Assembly (NCBI GenBank): GCA_018335655.1
Contig: JAGXRX010000027.1
Location: forward strand, 1-62,165
DNA length: 62,165 nt
Origin: Erysipelothrix sp.
GTDB taxonomy: Bacteria; Bacillota_I; Bacilli_A; Erysipelotrichales; Erysipelotrichaceae
Direction of reading: 5' to 3'
Of this stretch, positions 45,144 through 53,582 are shown piece after piece (the first letter of the stretch is position 1; the number at the start of each line of letters is the position of its first letter). The translations under genes and the position numbers were made by a program. Below the pieces are notes generated by a model. That model saw only the letters and a program-made list of their open reading frames with translations. It searched no databases and had not been told where the DNA came from.

Positions 45144-46399
45144 GCTGCAACCTCCACAACTTCAATACTTAATGAATGTTGACACTCAGCCACATCAGAT
45201 GCTTTTAAAATAACTTTCTCCATTTCAGCTGGAGCAAGATGTTTCTTTTTAATAACTCTTAAAACTTCATCATCTTTTTTTATGACAAGTTCTACATTCT
45301 TATATTGTTTTCTAACTCTAAACATAAGTTCAACTGTTTTATCACAGTTTATTGCTTGAATTCGTTGAGGTACGATATATCCAATACCTTCTTTAGGGAT
45401 TGTGATAATAACGCTTCCTGATTGAAGTTTTTCATTGATGTATTTAGCTGCTGCTACTCCGGCTTTGCTTCCTTCTTCAGCAACAAAATCTACTAAATCA
45501 TGAACATGTAAGACATTTCCACATGCAAACACACCTTTGAGTGATGTTTGATAGGATTCATCAACTTTTGGTCCACGTGTTTTAGGATCCATGTCAATAT
45601 TAGCTTCCTCACTTAATGCATTCTCAGGAATTAAACCAATCGAGAATAAGACTGTGTCTACATCAAACGTTTTTTCTGTGCCTTCAATAGGTTGCATGGA
45701 TGCATCCACTTGAGCAATAGTAACTCCACTTACACGATCTAATCCATCAATTTTGGTTATAGTGTGGCTTAAGAAAAGTGGAATATCAAAGTCTTCAAGA
45801 CATTGTTTGATATTACGAGGTAATCCATTTGAATAAGGCATAATCTCAGCAACACCTTTGACCTCAGCCCCTTCAAGGGTTAAGCGGCGTGCCATGATTA
45901 AACCAATATCTCCACTGCCTAGGATAAAAATCTTCTTACCAACCATGAAACCTTCCATATTTAAGTAACGTTGTGCAGTTCCTGCACTCCAAACTCCTGA
46001 TGGACGATATCCTGGAACTGCGATTGCTCCACGAGTTCTTTCACGACATCCCATTGCGAGAACAATAGCTCCAGCTTTGATAACAACATAGCCTTCTTCT
46101 GGGCTTACATATTCAAGAATCTTATCGTCATTCAAGTGAATGACCATAGCATTAAGTTTATAGGTAATATGTTTTTGATTAACTAAATCAATGAAACGCT
46201 CAGCAAATCCTGGGCCTGATAGTTCTTGTTTAAATGTGTGGACACCGAATCCGTTATGAATACATTGTTGGAGAATTCCTCCAAGTTCTTTATCACGTTC
46301 AAGAATTAAGATATCGGAAACACCATTGTCATATGCACTGACTGCTGCTGCAAGACCTGCGCTTCCTCCACCGATAATAACTAATTGATAGTGTTTCAT
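45140..46399 (-). CDS. FAD/NAD-dependent oxidoreductase, GlpB-like partner of GlpA
   Basis: 419 residues. N-terminal FAD motif LVIIGGGSAGLAAAV, second dinucleotide motif IFILGSGDIGLIMARR, and VFACGNVLHVHDLVD, a thioredoxin-reductase-like flavoprotein. It overlaps GlpA-like by 4 bp. Probably transfers electrons from glycerol 3-phosphate oxidation to NAD or another carrier, replacing GlpB. Role inferred from the conserved trio with GlpA and DUF1667. Confidence 0.8.
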   Translation of the reverse strand: MKHYQLVIIGGGSAGLAAAVSAYDNGVSDILILERDKELGGILQQCIHNGFGVHTFKQELSGPGFAERFIDLVNQKHITYKLNAMVIHLNDDKILEYVSPEEGYVVIKAGAIVLAMGCRERTRGAIAVPGYRPSGVWSAGTAQRYLNMEGFMVGKKIFILGSGDIGLIMARRLTLEGAEVKGVAEIMPYSNGLPRNIKQCLEDFDIPLFLSHTITKIDGLDRVSGVTIAQVDASMQPIEGTEKTFDVDTVLFSIGLIPENALSEEANIDMDPKTRGPKVDESYQTSLKGVFACGNVLHVHDLVDFVAEEGSKAGVAAAKYINEKLQSGSVIITIPKEGIGYIVPQRIQAINCDKTVELMFRVRKQYKNVELVIKKDDEVLRVIKKKHLAPAEMEKVILKASDVAECQHSLSIEVVEVAA

Positions 46400-47835
46400 G
46401 CGAGGTTCTCCTTTGTTTCTCCAACTAAAATGGTTGAGTCATCCGCATCTAAGAGAACTTGAGTTGGTTTAATGTTTAATTCTCTTGCTAAAATTGCGAT
46501 AACTCTAGGTTCACAGAAACCACCTTGACAACGACCTGCTCCTGCTCTAACACGACGTTTAACAGCTTTGACAGTACGTGCTCCAGCATTACGATGAATA
46601 ACATCAATAATCTCACCTTCACTAACGAGTTCACAACGGCAAACCATTTGTCCGAATTTTGAATCTTGTTCAAACATGTTTTGCTTCTCTTGAGGGTTCA
46701 TTCGATTTAAGATGATCCATGGACGACGTGGTGTTCTAGGTTCGGTTTTTGCTTTTAAAGGAATCATTTTTGAAATGATTTCTTCTACATACTCAGCAAT
46801 TGCTGGTGCAGATGCTAAACCTGGTGAATCGACACCAATAAGATTGATGAAATTTTTGACATCATCAGCTTCTTGAATAACGAAGTCATAATCAAGATGT
46901 GAAGGACGTAATCCTACATAAGTGCGAATAATTGTGTGCATAGGGATATTCTTAACAGTTTTAGACACTTGCTCTTTTACATAGGCTAATGCTGCTGCGG
47001 TATTATCTTTTCCTTCTTTATCAGAAATAATGTCAGAATTAGGTCCAATTAAGATATTGTCATGAATAGTTGGAACAACAAGAACTCCCTTTCCTTTTTC
47101 TGAAGGAAGTGGATAAATAGTACGAGATACAACTGGTTTTGCTGCACGATCTAATACATAATACTCACCACGACGTGGTGTAATTTGATAATGTGAATTA
47201 TTTGAAACCATAGCATATATCTCGTCTGAGTAAACGCCTGCTGCATTAATGACTACCTTAGCTTGGAAAACTCCTTTAGCAGTAGTAACATCAAAATATC
47301 CGTCTTTTTTATCAATTTTTACAACTTTGCTATGAAGAAACAATTCAAGTCCATGATTCATTGCATCTTCCACTGCCGCAATTGTCACTTCCCAAGGAGA
47401 TACAATTGCAGTCGATGGTAAGTCTAATGCTTCAACAACTAAATCACTTAAGTTAGGTTCAAGTTCAATAGCTTCTTCACGTGAAAGAATACGACTTGGT
47501 ACTCCACGCTCTTGTGCTTGTTCATGTAGCTCTTTTAAACGTTCTTTTTCTTCATCATTAACTGCAACAACAAAAGCTCCATTGCGAATAAAATCCACAC
47601 TTAGTTCTTTGCAAACATCTTCCCAAAGATGATTGCCTCTTACATTAAGCTTTGCTTTAAGCGTGCCAGTTTTTGGATCGTGTCCAGAATGAATAATTGC
47701 ACTGTTAGCAGCCGTTGCTTCGTTGGCCACATCATTATCTTTTTCTAACAGAGCAATCTTTAAATCAAACTTCGACAATCTCTGTGCTAATAGTCCACCA
47801 TTGATCCCGGCACCGATAATCACAACATCATACAT
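46396..47835 (-). CDS. glpA: Anaerobic glycerol-3-phosphate dehydrogenase, GlpA-like
   Basis: 479 residues: DAO-type FAD oxidoreductase (VVIIGAGINGGLLAQRL at the start, NSAIIHSGHDPKTGTLK substrate loop) followed by a C-terminal BFD-like [2Fe-2S] domain with CRC...GRCQGGFC. Oxidises glycerol 3-phosphate to dihydroxyacetone phosphate. First gene of the operon, after a good promoter, a cre-like site and a leader terminator. Confidence 0.87.
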   Translation of the reverse strand: MYDVVIIGAGINGGLLAQRLSKFDLKIALLEKDNDVANEATAANSAIIHSGHDPKTGTLKAKLNVRGNHLWEDVCKELSVDFIRNGAFVVAVNDEEKERLKELHEQAQERGVPSRILSREEAIELEPNLSDLVVEALDLPSTAIVSPWEVTIAAVEDAMNHGLELFLHSKVVKIDKKDGYFDVTTAKGVFQAKVVINAAGVYSDEIYAMVSNNSHYQITPRRGEYYVLDRAAKPVVSRTIYPLPSEKGKGVLVVPTIHDNILIGPNSDIISDKEGKDNTAAALAYVKEQVSKTVKNIPMHTIIRTYVGLRPSHLDYDFVIQEADDVKNFINLIGVDSPGLASAPAIAEYVEEIISKMIPLKAKTEPRTPRRPWIILNRMNPQEKQNMFEQDSKFGQMVCRCELVSEGEIIDVIHRNAGARTVKAVKRRVRAGAGRCQGGFCEPRVIAILARELNIKPTQVLLDADDSTILVGETKENLA

Positions 47836-47855
47836 GCGATATCCTCCTTCAAATG

Positions 47856-47896
47856 AAAAACACCAAAATAGATTTGTAATACATCTACTCTGGTGT
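47856..47896 (-). terminator. Leader terminator of the glpA operon, likely GlpP-controlled
   Basis: ACACCA (47860-47865) pairs with TGGTGT (47891-47896) and TAGAT (47869-47873) with ATCTA (47883-47887). On the minus strand the hairpin runs into TTTTT. It sits between the promoter and the glpA ribosome site, so it would abort transcription unless antiterminated. A GlpP antiterminator gene is 1.1 kb away, and GlpP acts at such leaders in Bacillus. Confidence 0.65.
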
Positions 47897-47924
47897 CTCT
47901 GTGTGGTTATTAACTTGTACTTAC

Positions 47925-47953
47925 ATTATAACGCATGACATTTGTTCATGCAA
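47925..47953 (-). promoter_or_regulatory. Promoter of the glpA operon
   Basis: Minus strand -35 TTGCAT (47948-47953), 17-base spacer, perfect -10 TATAAT (47925-47930). The leader to glpA is about 80 bases and contains the terminator. Confidence 0.7.
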
Positions 47954-47969
47954 TGCTTTTTTTTAACTA

Positions 47970-47984
47970 TGTAAAGCGGTTACA
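47970..47984. promoter_or_regulatory. cre-like site upstream of the glpA operon
   Basis: TGTAAAGCGGTTACA: cre-like but one base longer than the 14-base consensus, with TGTAA/TTACA outer arms. It lies about 17 bp upstream of the -35. Confidence 0.45.
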
Positions 47985-48054
47985 TCGTGACAAATGTGAA
48001 CGAAATAGGAAAAGATTTACAAATATTCAATATTTATGAATATAGACATTCATA

Positions 48055-48897
48055 TTATATGAACTTATAAATTATTCTATATTCTGTATCATAACCTTCA
48101 CGTTGAGTAATTGATATAATAAAATATACAGAAGATCGTGTTTCTTGATTAAAAACACTAAACTCGATGGAACCAGTATAGTCTTCATTTAAAGATGTTT
48201 TTTGCTTCTCTACCTTATAACCCAGATAATCTTTAAATTGCACTTCATACTGACTGATAATTTCATTTCTAGTACTTTTCGTAGTGTAGGATTGTATAAA
48301 CTCAAGAGAGTTTTGGCCACCAACATTACTATAAAACTCTTTGTACTGAATACGTAGTTCATTTGAATTAGGTAAAGGTTTGATGTATTGAGGAATATTT
48401 TTGAAATATTTCTCTTCAAGTTCACTAGCATCTTCTGGAATATAAGATCCATAAAAATTTACAATTGTTGAATTATTAAATACTGAAAAACTAACATTAA
48501 ACTGGGAATTATCTAGATCAAATGTAAATGCTTCTGTCATTGAGTTTGAGTAGTCTGGTATTAGTTCTATATCTGAATTTTGGAAATATTCTTTAAGAAC
48601 TGTAGTAAGAGCTGTACCATCTCCTCTTAAATTATGATTTAACCAAAAATGAATTTCTCCATCAGAATTCTTGTCAAAGTAATATAATGATGTTTCAATC
48701 TCCTGAATATCAGGTTTCAAAATTGGATGAAAATCATCTCTTAATAGCCCAACATAGTCTTCATATGATGATTTTAGAAAGTTGTCTGTTTTTTTCTCTT
48801 CTTCTGTTCTTGTATCAACTGGTTCTTTTGGGGTAGAAGGCGAGCATGCACTTAAAAAAACTAAAGAAATAAGAAAGCATAAAATGACTCTTTTCAT
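48055..48897 (-). CDS. Lipoprotein of unknown function
   Basis: 280 residues. Signal peptide MKRVILCFLISLVFLSACSP with lipobox LSAC, then a Thr/Glu/Lys linker and a soluble alpha/beta domain of about 240 residues with many aromatic and charged residues. I recognise no family. It is a single gene on the minus strand between GlpP and the glpA operon, with no obvious terminator. It would be tethered to the outer face of the membrane. Confidence 0.7.
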   Translation of the reverse strand: MKRVILCFLISLVFLSACSPSTPKEPVDTRTEEEKKTDNFLKSSYEDYVGLLRDDFHPILKPDIQEIETSLYYFDKNSDGEIHFWLNHNLRGDGTALTTVLKEYFQNSDIELIPDYSNSMTEAFTFDLDNSQFNVSFSVFNNSTIVNFYGSYIPEDASELEEKYFKNIPQYIKPLPNSNELRIQYKEFYSNVGGQNSLEFIQSYTTKSTRNEIISQYEVQFKDYLGYKVEKQKTSLNEDYTGSIEFSVFNQETRSSVYFIISITQREGYDTEYRIIYKFI

Positions 48898-48997
48898 AAT
48901 GTTTCCCCCATTTGATTGGTCATAATAATATTAGATCATTATATATATAAATTCAATAATATTCCCAATAATTATGTAGAAAAAAGTTATATGCAAA

Positions 48998-49603
48998 TTA
49001 ATCCTCATGCATTGATTGACATAAACATAAATCACTCACTGTGAACGCAAGGCAACCTGCTTCTAATCCTTCCTCAATATCTTGTTTGCTTTTTAGTAAA
49101 CCTCCACCAATAATCGGAATATCAATACGACTACTAATATATGGGATGATCTTATATGCAATTGCTGGCATCACTTCCACAATATCTGGTTGAGATTTTT
49201 GAATGGTCTCAATTCCTCGCTCAATTGATTTACTATCAATTAAGAACATACGTTGAATGGCAATCTTCTTGTTCTTTTTAGTTGTTTCTATGATGCGCGT
49301 CTTACTCGAGATGATACCATCAGCACGTAAACGCTGGCATAAAAACTCTGCTCCATGTTCATCACTTGATATTCCATGAACCATATCAATGTGCACCAAA
49401 GCTAACTTATTATTCTCATGCAGTGTTTTAATCATGTGCTCTAAAAGAGATATGTGAATATCTTGTAAAACACATACTTTAAGGTTTGAATCAATAAATC
49501 TTTCCATTCGTTTCATACTTGGAACAACTGGAACGCAGATTTGATTTTTTATAATTTCAATCATAGGGTGTATTTCTTTCATTCTGTCATTATTATACAC
49601 CAT
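48998..49603 (-). CDS. glpP: Glycerol-3-phosphate-responsive antiterminator GlpP
   Basis: 201 residues, TIM-barrel-like GlpP family: VVPSMKRMERFIDSNLK, LVHIDMVHGISSDEHGAEFLCQRL, IQRMFLIDSKSIERGI, DIVEVMPAIA and PIIGGGLLKSKQDIEE match known GlpP. When glycerol 3-phosphate binds, GlpP lets RNA polymerase pass leader terminators of glp operons. The start with AAGGAC upstream, 3 bp after the previous gene, gives a slightly longer N-terminus than usual. Confidence 0.88.
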   Translation of the reverse strand: MVYNNDRMKEIHPMIEIIKNQICVPVVPSMKRMERFIDSNLKVCVLQDIHISLLEHMIKTLHENNKLALVHIDMVHGISSDEHGAEFLCQRLRADGIISSKTRIIETTKKNKKIAIQRMFLIDSKSIERGIETIQKSQPDIVEVMPAIAYKIIPYISSRIDIPIIGGGLLKSKQDIEEGLEAGCLAFTVSDLCLCQSMHED

Positions 49604-49605
49604 TA

Positions 49606-50703
49606 TTAAAGTCCTTGAAGACGAGATGTAAGTCCTGGCAAAATCATTGTATTGGTTATGTCTTTCGCGATGGCAGGAGCACTTGCTATACCTGGTGATT
49701 CAATACCAGCTAAAGTAAAGAAATATGGAACATCCGGGTGTTCATGAATCACAAAATCATCACTGTCGACACGTGGCCTAAACCCAACAAAGCGATCAAT
49801 TTCAAGTTCATAAGGCACATTCGATAGAAGTTGATTCATTTTAGATTTCATATCTTCCACACTCACATCCAAAATAGGATGTGGGTTAAAATCGTCAACG
49901 TCCACAGCATTTGGTCCAACTAATGCTCTACCACTAATGGTAGGAACATAAAGAACTCCTTTACCAAGTAGTGATGGAACTGGATAAATAATGCGTGATG
50001 ATACTGGTGGATTTTGTGGGGATAAAACAATATATTCACCTTTGCGATATTTCAATGTAAATGTAGCATCTCCCACAAGTGCTTCAATTTTGTCTGCATA
50101 TAACCCAGCACAATTAACAATTATCTTTGCTTGATATGTTCCTTTATTTGTCTCTACTTCAAAATATTGAAGCTTTGGTTCAATAGAAATAATCATTTCT
50201 TCAAAATGAGCTTCTCCTCCATTCATAACACCCTTTTTAACTGCTTGTGATGATAGATGGGTTGGATCAATAATAGCTGTAGTTGGCATATCAAGTACAC
50301 TAATAATATCTGGATTAAGATTGGGTTCTAATGATAATGCTTCTTGATTCGAATATCTTACAACATGAACCTGTCGTTGTTTTGCTCGCTCTTCTAAAAG
50401 ATCTAAGTGTTTGCATTCTTCTATATCTTTAGCAACGACAAAAGCCCCCACTCTTTTAAATGGTGTTTCTAATTCTTTAGCATAGTCTTCATACATGGCT
50501 TGACCCATAAGATTATATTTTGCTTTTAGTGTGTTTGAATGAGGGTCAATCCCACTATGAACAATTGCACTGTTATGGCCACTGACTTCAAGTCCTGCTT
50601 CTTTGTTTTTCTCAAAAAGATGGACGTTTTTTACCTGTTTAGTTAACTCATAAAAGACAGTACTGCCAATTATTCCAGCACCAATCACGATAATATCGAT
50701 CAT
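49606..50703 (-). CDS. Second GlpA-like FAD oxidoreductase, lacking the Fe-S domain
   Basis: 365 residues from the ATG after AAGGAGG. DAO-type flavoprotein (IIVIGAGIIGSTVFYEL, NSAIVHSGIDPHSNTLKAKYN) clearly paralogous to the GlpA-like protein at 46.4 kb, but ending before the BFD-like [2Fe-2S] domain. It could be a glycerol-3-phosphate oxidase or an L-2-hydroxyglutarate-type oxidase; the operon with glpP points to glycerol. Without the Fe-S tail it would need another electron acceptor. Confidence 0.8.
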   Translation of the reverse strand: MIDIIVIGAGIIGSTVFYELTKQVKNVHLFEKNKEAGLEVSGHNSAIVHSGIDPHSNTLKAKYNLMGQAMYEDYAKELETPFKRVGAFVVAKDIEECKHLDLLEERAKQRQVHVVRYSNQEALSLEPNLNPDIISVLDMPTTAIIDPTHLSSQAVKKGVMNGGEAHFEEMIISIEPKLQYFEVETNKGTYQAKIIVNCAGLYADKIEALVGDATFTLKYRKGEYIVLSPQNPPVSSRIIYPVPSLLGKGVLYVPTISGRALVGPNAVDVDDFNPHPILDVSVEDMKSKMNQLLSNVPYELEIDRFVGFRPRVDSDDFVIHEHPDVPYFFTLAGIESPGIASAPAIAKDITNTMILPGLTSRLQGL

Positions 50704-50784
50704 AATAGTTCCTCCTTCCAATGACAAAAATATGCTCACAGAAGGGTTTTCTCTAACTCTCTACCCAATATTAACTTTGATTTT

Positions 50785-50816
50785 ATTGTACCTATGTTTT
50801 TATGAAAGCGCAACCA
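50785..50816 (-). promoter_or_regulatory. Promoter with weak cre-like site before the second glpA-like gene
   Basis: Minus strand -35 TTGCGC (50808-50813), 17-base spacer, -10 TACAAT (50785-50790). TGAAAGCGCAACCA (50803-50816) overlaps the -35 and matches the cre consensus at all but two positions. Confidence 0.45.
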
Positions 50817-50887
50817 ATAACCTTCAATCTTGTGAATTATTGCTTATCAATATCTTGATGACTCAACTTCTTCATTAGTTCATATAA

Positions 50888-50915
50888 AAAAAGTAACAAT
50901 GACTCGTTACTTTTT
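50888..50915 (-). terminator. Terminator of mscL
   Basis: AAAAAGTAAC-loop-GTTACTTTTT, overlapping the mscL stop; on the minus strand a T-run follows. Confidence 0.78.
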
Positions 50916-51296
50916 AAGTGATGCAGCAATGTCTCTTAGTAATAGAATTTCTTCACTTGGTTGAACTACTTTTTCAACAACAACTTCTTTTCTTTTTAGC
51001 TTACTCATGAATTTGATGACTATGAATATCACAAACCCAATAATGACTAAATCAATGACATTTTGTAGAAATGATCCAATAAGTATAGCAACCTCTGGTG
51101 TGGTTTCATTACCCTCCGAAATAACATATTTTATTTGAGTTAAATCTAACTTACCTAATAATAAACTTAGTAATGGCATGATCACATCATTCACAAGAGA
51201 AGTGACAATTCTTCCCATTGCACCCCCAATAATTACCCCAACAGCAAGATCAAATACGTTACCTCTCATAATAAAACTTTTGAATTCTTTAATCAT
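50907..51296 (-). CDS. mscL: Large-conductance mechanosensitive channel MscL
   Basis: 129 residues, standard length. Starts MIKEFKSFIMRGNVFDLAVGVIIGGAMGRIVTSLVNDVIMPLL, the conserved N-terminus and first pore helix; a second membrane helix follows at about 70-92 and a C-terminal helical bundle. It opens under membrane tension to release solutes. The start is the ATG preceded by AAAGGAGA, not an in-frame ATG 69 bp upstream. Single-gene unit. Confidence 0.95.
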   Translation of the reverse strand: MIKEFKSFIMRGNVFDLAVGVIIGGAMGRIVTSLVNDVIMPLLSLLLGKLDLTQIKYVISEGNETTPEVAILIGSFLQNVIDLVIIGFVIFIVIKFMSKLKRKEVVVEKVVQPSEEILLLRDIAASLKK

Positions 51297-51343
51297 AGTA
51301 TTCTCCTTTAATTTCGATATTATAACATGAAATAATAAAATAA

Positions 51344-51370
51344 AAAAAATGGAGATAGACTCCATTTTTT
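51344..51370. terminator. Terminator of the permease-hydrolase-permease operon
   Basis: AAAAAATGGAG-loop-CTCCATTTTTT, an 11-bp stem with A and T runs on both sides, between mscL and the permease gene. Confidence 0.82.
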
Positions 51371-51386
51371 GGGGAATTATATTATT

Positions 51387-52904
51387 TTATACAGATGGTT
51401 CTTTTTCTGGTTTGTCCTTCATAAAGTTCATCACGAAGAATACAAGTGCCATCATGACATACCCTAATGCAACCTCAGGAGCTGATCCAACTTTAATCTC
51501 AACGGCATGGACAAATCCAAAGTATGCAAGTACAGCTGTAATAATTGAGTATGTTGCTGCTCTTAAGAATTGGCGATCAATGACAAAGATTGCGATTGCA
51601 CATATTAACATCCCTACAAGGATATCTCCTCCTGCTAATCTCTCCCATCCAAGGAGTGGAACACCATTAGCTTCAAGAATTGCATAATCTTTGACCGCCC
51701 CTAATGCTCCTATCGCTGAATTGATCTTTAATACTGTAAACCCAGCTATAAGTGGTAAGAACGATAATGCAACTGCAGGCATATGACGTTTCTCTGTCAC
51801 TGCGAAGGCTTGAGCAGTAATGACTAAACCGATATATACTAAGATTGGAAGAAGTGCTACTAGTGGAATTAAACTTAAGATAAACTGCATGAGTCCTGTA
51901 AAGGCTAAGACTAGGATGGCTACACCCGTAACCCATGAGTATCCAATTCTTGCTCCTGTGCTCTTCCATCCAGGATGTCCAATATAAATGATTGTTGGGA
52001 ATGGTGACCCTAGTACTGCACCTGTCATTGTTAAGACACCCGGAATTAACATTGCGCGTGTAATATTATAATGTTCACCAGATGCTGCTGCTGATTCTAA
52101 GTTATCAAGTGACTCTAAGAAATCATAGATAGCAAGTGGAATTGCTGCTGGTAAGAATGGAGCAATCGTTGCAAAGCCTGTTAACATCAGATTTCCAAAA
52201 TAACCAGGTAGTGCAAACCCAAAGTTTGATAATGAATCTGTAACTCTTGAAGCATCCATGTATCCTGTTGCCCATGCTAGTAAAGTACCTACCATAATAG
52301 CGAAAGCACCTGCAGGAATATTAAATGGCATTTTCTTAAGTGCTAACCATCCAACTAGGATAATAGCAAATGAGAGTAGTCCTATGTATGGAGTAGTAAA
52401 CATTGCACCAATAGGATTCATAGAAATATACGTGATCGCAAGTCCTGCAAGTGCTCCAAGCATTGCACTTCTAGGAATATACTTATTAATCCATGGTCCA
52501 ACAAATGCACCAATAGTCATGATTACACCTTGAACCATATTCCAAGCTAGACCGGTCGCAAAGGCAATGGTCCAATCTTGAGTAGCTCCATAAACAACTC
52601 CAATTACACCAAATGCTACCGCAAAGTAGTGAGGAACACTGAGACCATAAGGCATTGCGGTAACATCAAGATTACCAGTTTTAATGGATAGACGTTTTGC
52701 TTGAAGGGCTAATAAGATACCTCCTAACCCTACAATAATAGCAGTTGCTGGAACGACGTTTTGAAACACTACATTGTTTGGCATACCGATAACTAGCAAC
52801 AAACCGATCGCTGCTAAGAAGTTAGTTAAGACGTTTGAGAATAATCCAAAGAAGCCATTAAGGTCACCTTTGACCCACCACTTTGCTCCTGATTTGTAGT
52901 TCAT
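51387..52904 (-). CDS. NCS2/AzgA-like permease (paralogue 2)
   Basis: 505 residues with about 12-13 membrane segments. It shares with the permease at 53.6 kb the start WVKGDLNGFFGLFSNVLTN and the loop GSPFPTIIYIGHPGWK followed by GARIGYSW; these correspond to the substrate motifs of the nucleobase-cation symporter family. About 40-45% similar to that paralogue by eye. It is the third gene of the operon permease, biuret-hydrolase-like enzyme, permease. Cyanuric acid, biuret or a nucleobase are plausible substrates. Confidence 0.75.
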   Translation of the reverse strand: MNYKSGAKWWVKGDLNGFFGLFSNVLTNFLAAIGLLLVIGMPNNVVFQNVVPATAIIVGLGGILLALQAKRLSIKTGNLDVTAMPYGLSVPHYFAVAFGVIGVVYGATQDWTIAFATGLAWNMVQGVIMTIGAFVGPWINKYIPRSAMLGALAGLAITYISMNPIGAMFTTPYIGLLSFAIILVGWLALKKMPFNIPAGAFAIMVGTLLAWATGYMDASRVTDSLSNFGFALPGYFGNLMLTGFATIAPFLPAAIPLAIYDFLESLDNLESAAASGEHYNITRAMLIPGVLTMTGAVLGSPFPTIIYIGHPGWKSTGARIGYSWVTGVAILVLAFTGLMQFILSLIPLVALLPILVYIGLVITAQAFAVTEKRHMPAVALSFLPLIAGFTVLKINSAIGALGAVKDYAILEANGVPLLGWERLAGGDILVGMLICAIAIFVIDRQFLRAATYSIITAVLAYFGFVHAVEIKVGSAPEVALGYVMMALVFFVMNFMKDKPEKEPSV

Positions 52905-52922
52905 ATTTCTTTCCTCTTTTGT

Positions 52923-53582
52923 TTATTTAATGACATCTAGTAAGACATCTGATGTTGTAGTCCAACCAAATATTCCACCTTGTTGATGAATCATACGAAT
53001 TGCAGCTTCTTGATCTGCTGGATCAAATGCTGCAGTTCCATCTTCCATCATTAGACATTCATATCCACGATCATTCGCTTCACGAATGGTTGTATGAACA
53101 CATACATGGGTAGTAACTCCACAAACAATAAGACTTTCAATACCTCTATTTTGAAGAATTAGCTCTAGATCTGTTTTGTAGAAAGAACCTTTCCCTGGTT
53201 TATCAATAATTGGTTCGCCAGCGAGTGGTCTTAATTCTTCAACAATGTCGTGTCCTACTTCACCACGAATGAGAATTCTTCCCATTGGGCCATCTTCTCC
53301 AATCGCTTTAGAGCGACGTAGTTTTGAAGGTGGGCAATCACTCATGTCAGCTCTATGGCCTTCACGAGTATGGACAACAAACATTCCTTTTGCACGTGCT
53401 GCATCAAGAATCTTTTTAACAACAGGAATGATACTCATGGTTGGTGTAACATCGTTACCTAGAGCTTCTCCAAATCCTCCACGAGCACAGAAATCACGTT
53501 GCATATCAATGATTAGTAATGCTGTCTTTTCTAAATCAAAATCAAATGCAAATGGTTTGGCGTCGACGACAAACTTTCTCAT
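52923..53582 (-). CDS. Isochorismatase-family hydrolase, biuret amidohydrolase (BiuH)-like
   Basis: 219 residues of the cysteine hydrolase family. The triad is Asp26 (LLIIDMQRDF), Lys128 (IDKPGKGSF) and Cys161 (TTHVCVHTT). Beyond these it keeps HTREGH, GRILIRGEVGHDI and REANDRGYECL, features I associate with biuret amidohydrolase rather than other family members. BiuH cleaves biuret to allophanate and ammonia. Flanked by two paralogous permeases and 4.5 kb from a cyanuric-acid-hydrolase-type gene, whose product decarboxylates to biuret. Ureidoacrylate/RutB-type or nicotinamidase activity cannot be excluded without assay. Confidence 0.78.
   Translation of the reverse strand: MRKFVVDAKPFAFDFDLEKTALLIIDMQRDFCARGGFGEALGNDVTPTMSIIPVVKKILDAARAKGMFVVHTREGHRADMSDCPPSKLRRSKAIGEDGPMGRILIRGEVGHDIVEELRPLAGEPIIDKPGKGSFYKTDLELILQNRGIESLIVCGVTTHVCVHTTIREANDRGYECLMMEDGTAAFDPADQEAAIRMIHQQGGIFGWTTTSDVLLDVIK

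Noticed and set aside
52923-53582. Calling the cysteine hydrolase a nicotinamidase or isochorismatase
   Set aside because: It keeps features associated with biuret hydrolase (DKPGKGSF, REANDRGYECL, GRILIRGE) and sits with ring-nitrogen genes; no nicotinamide or siderophore genes are nearby.
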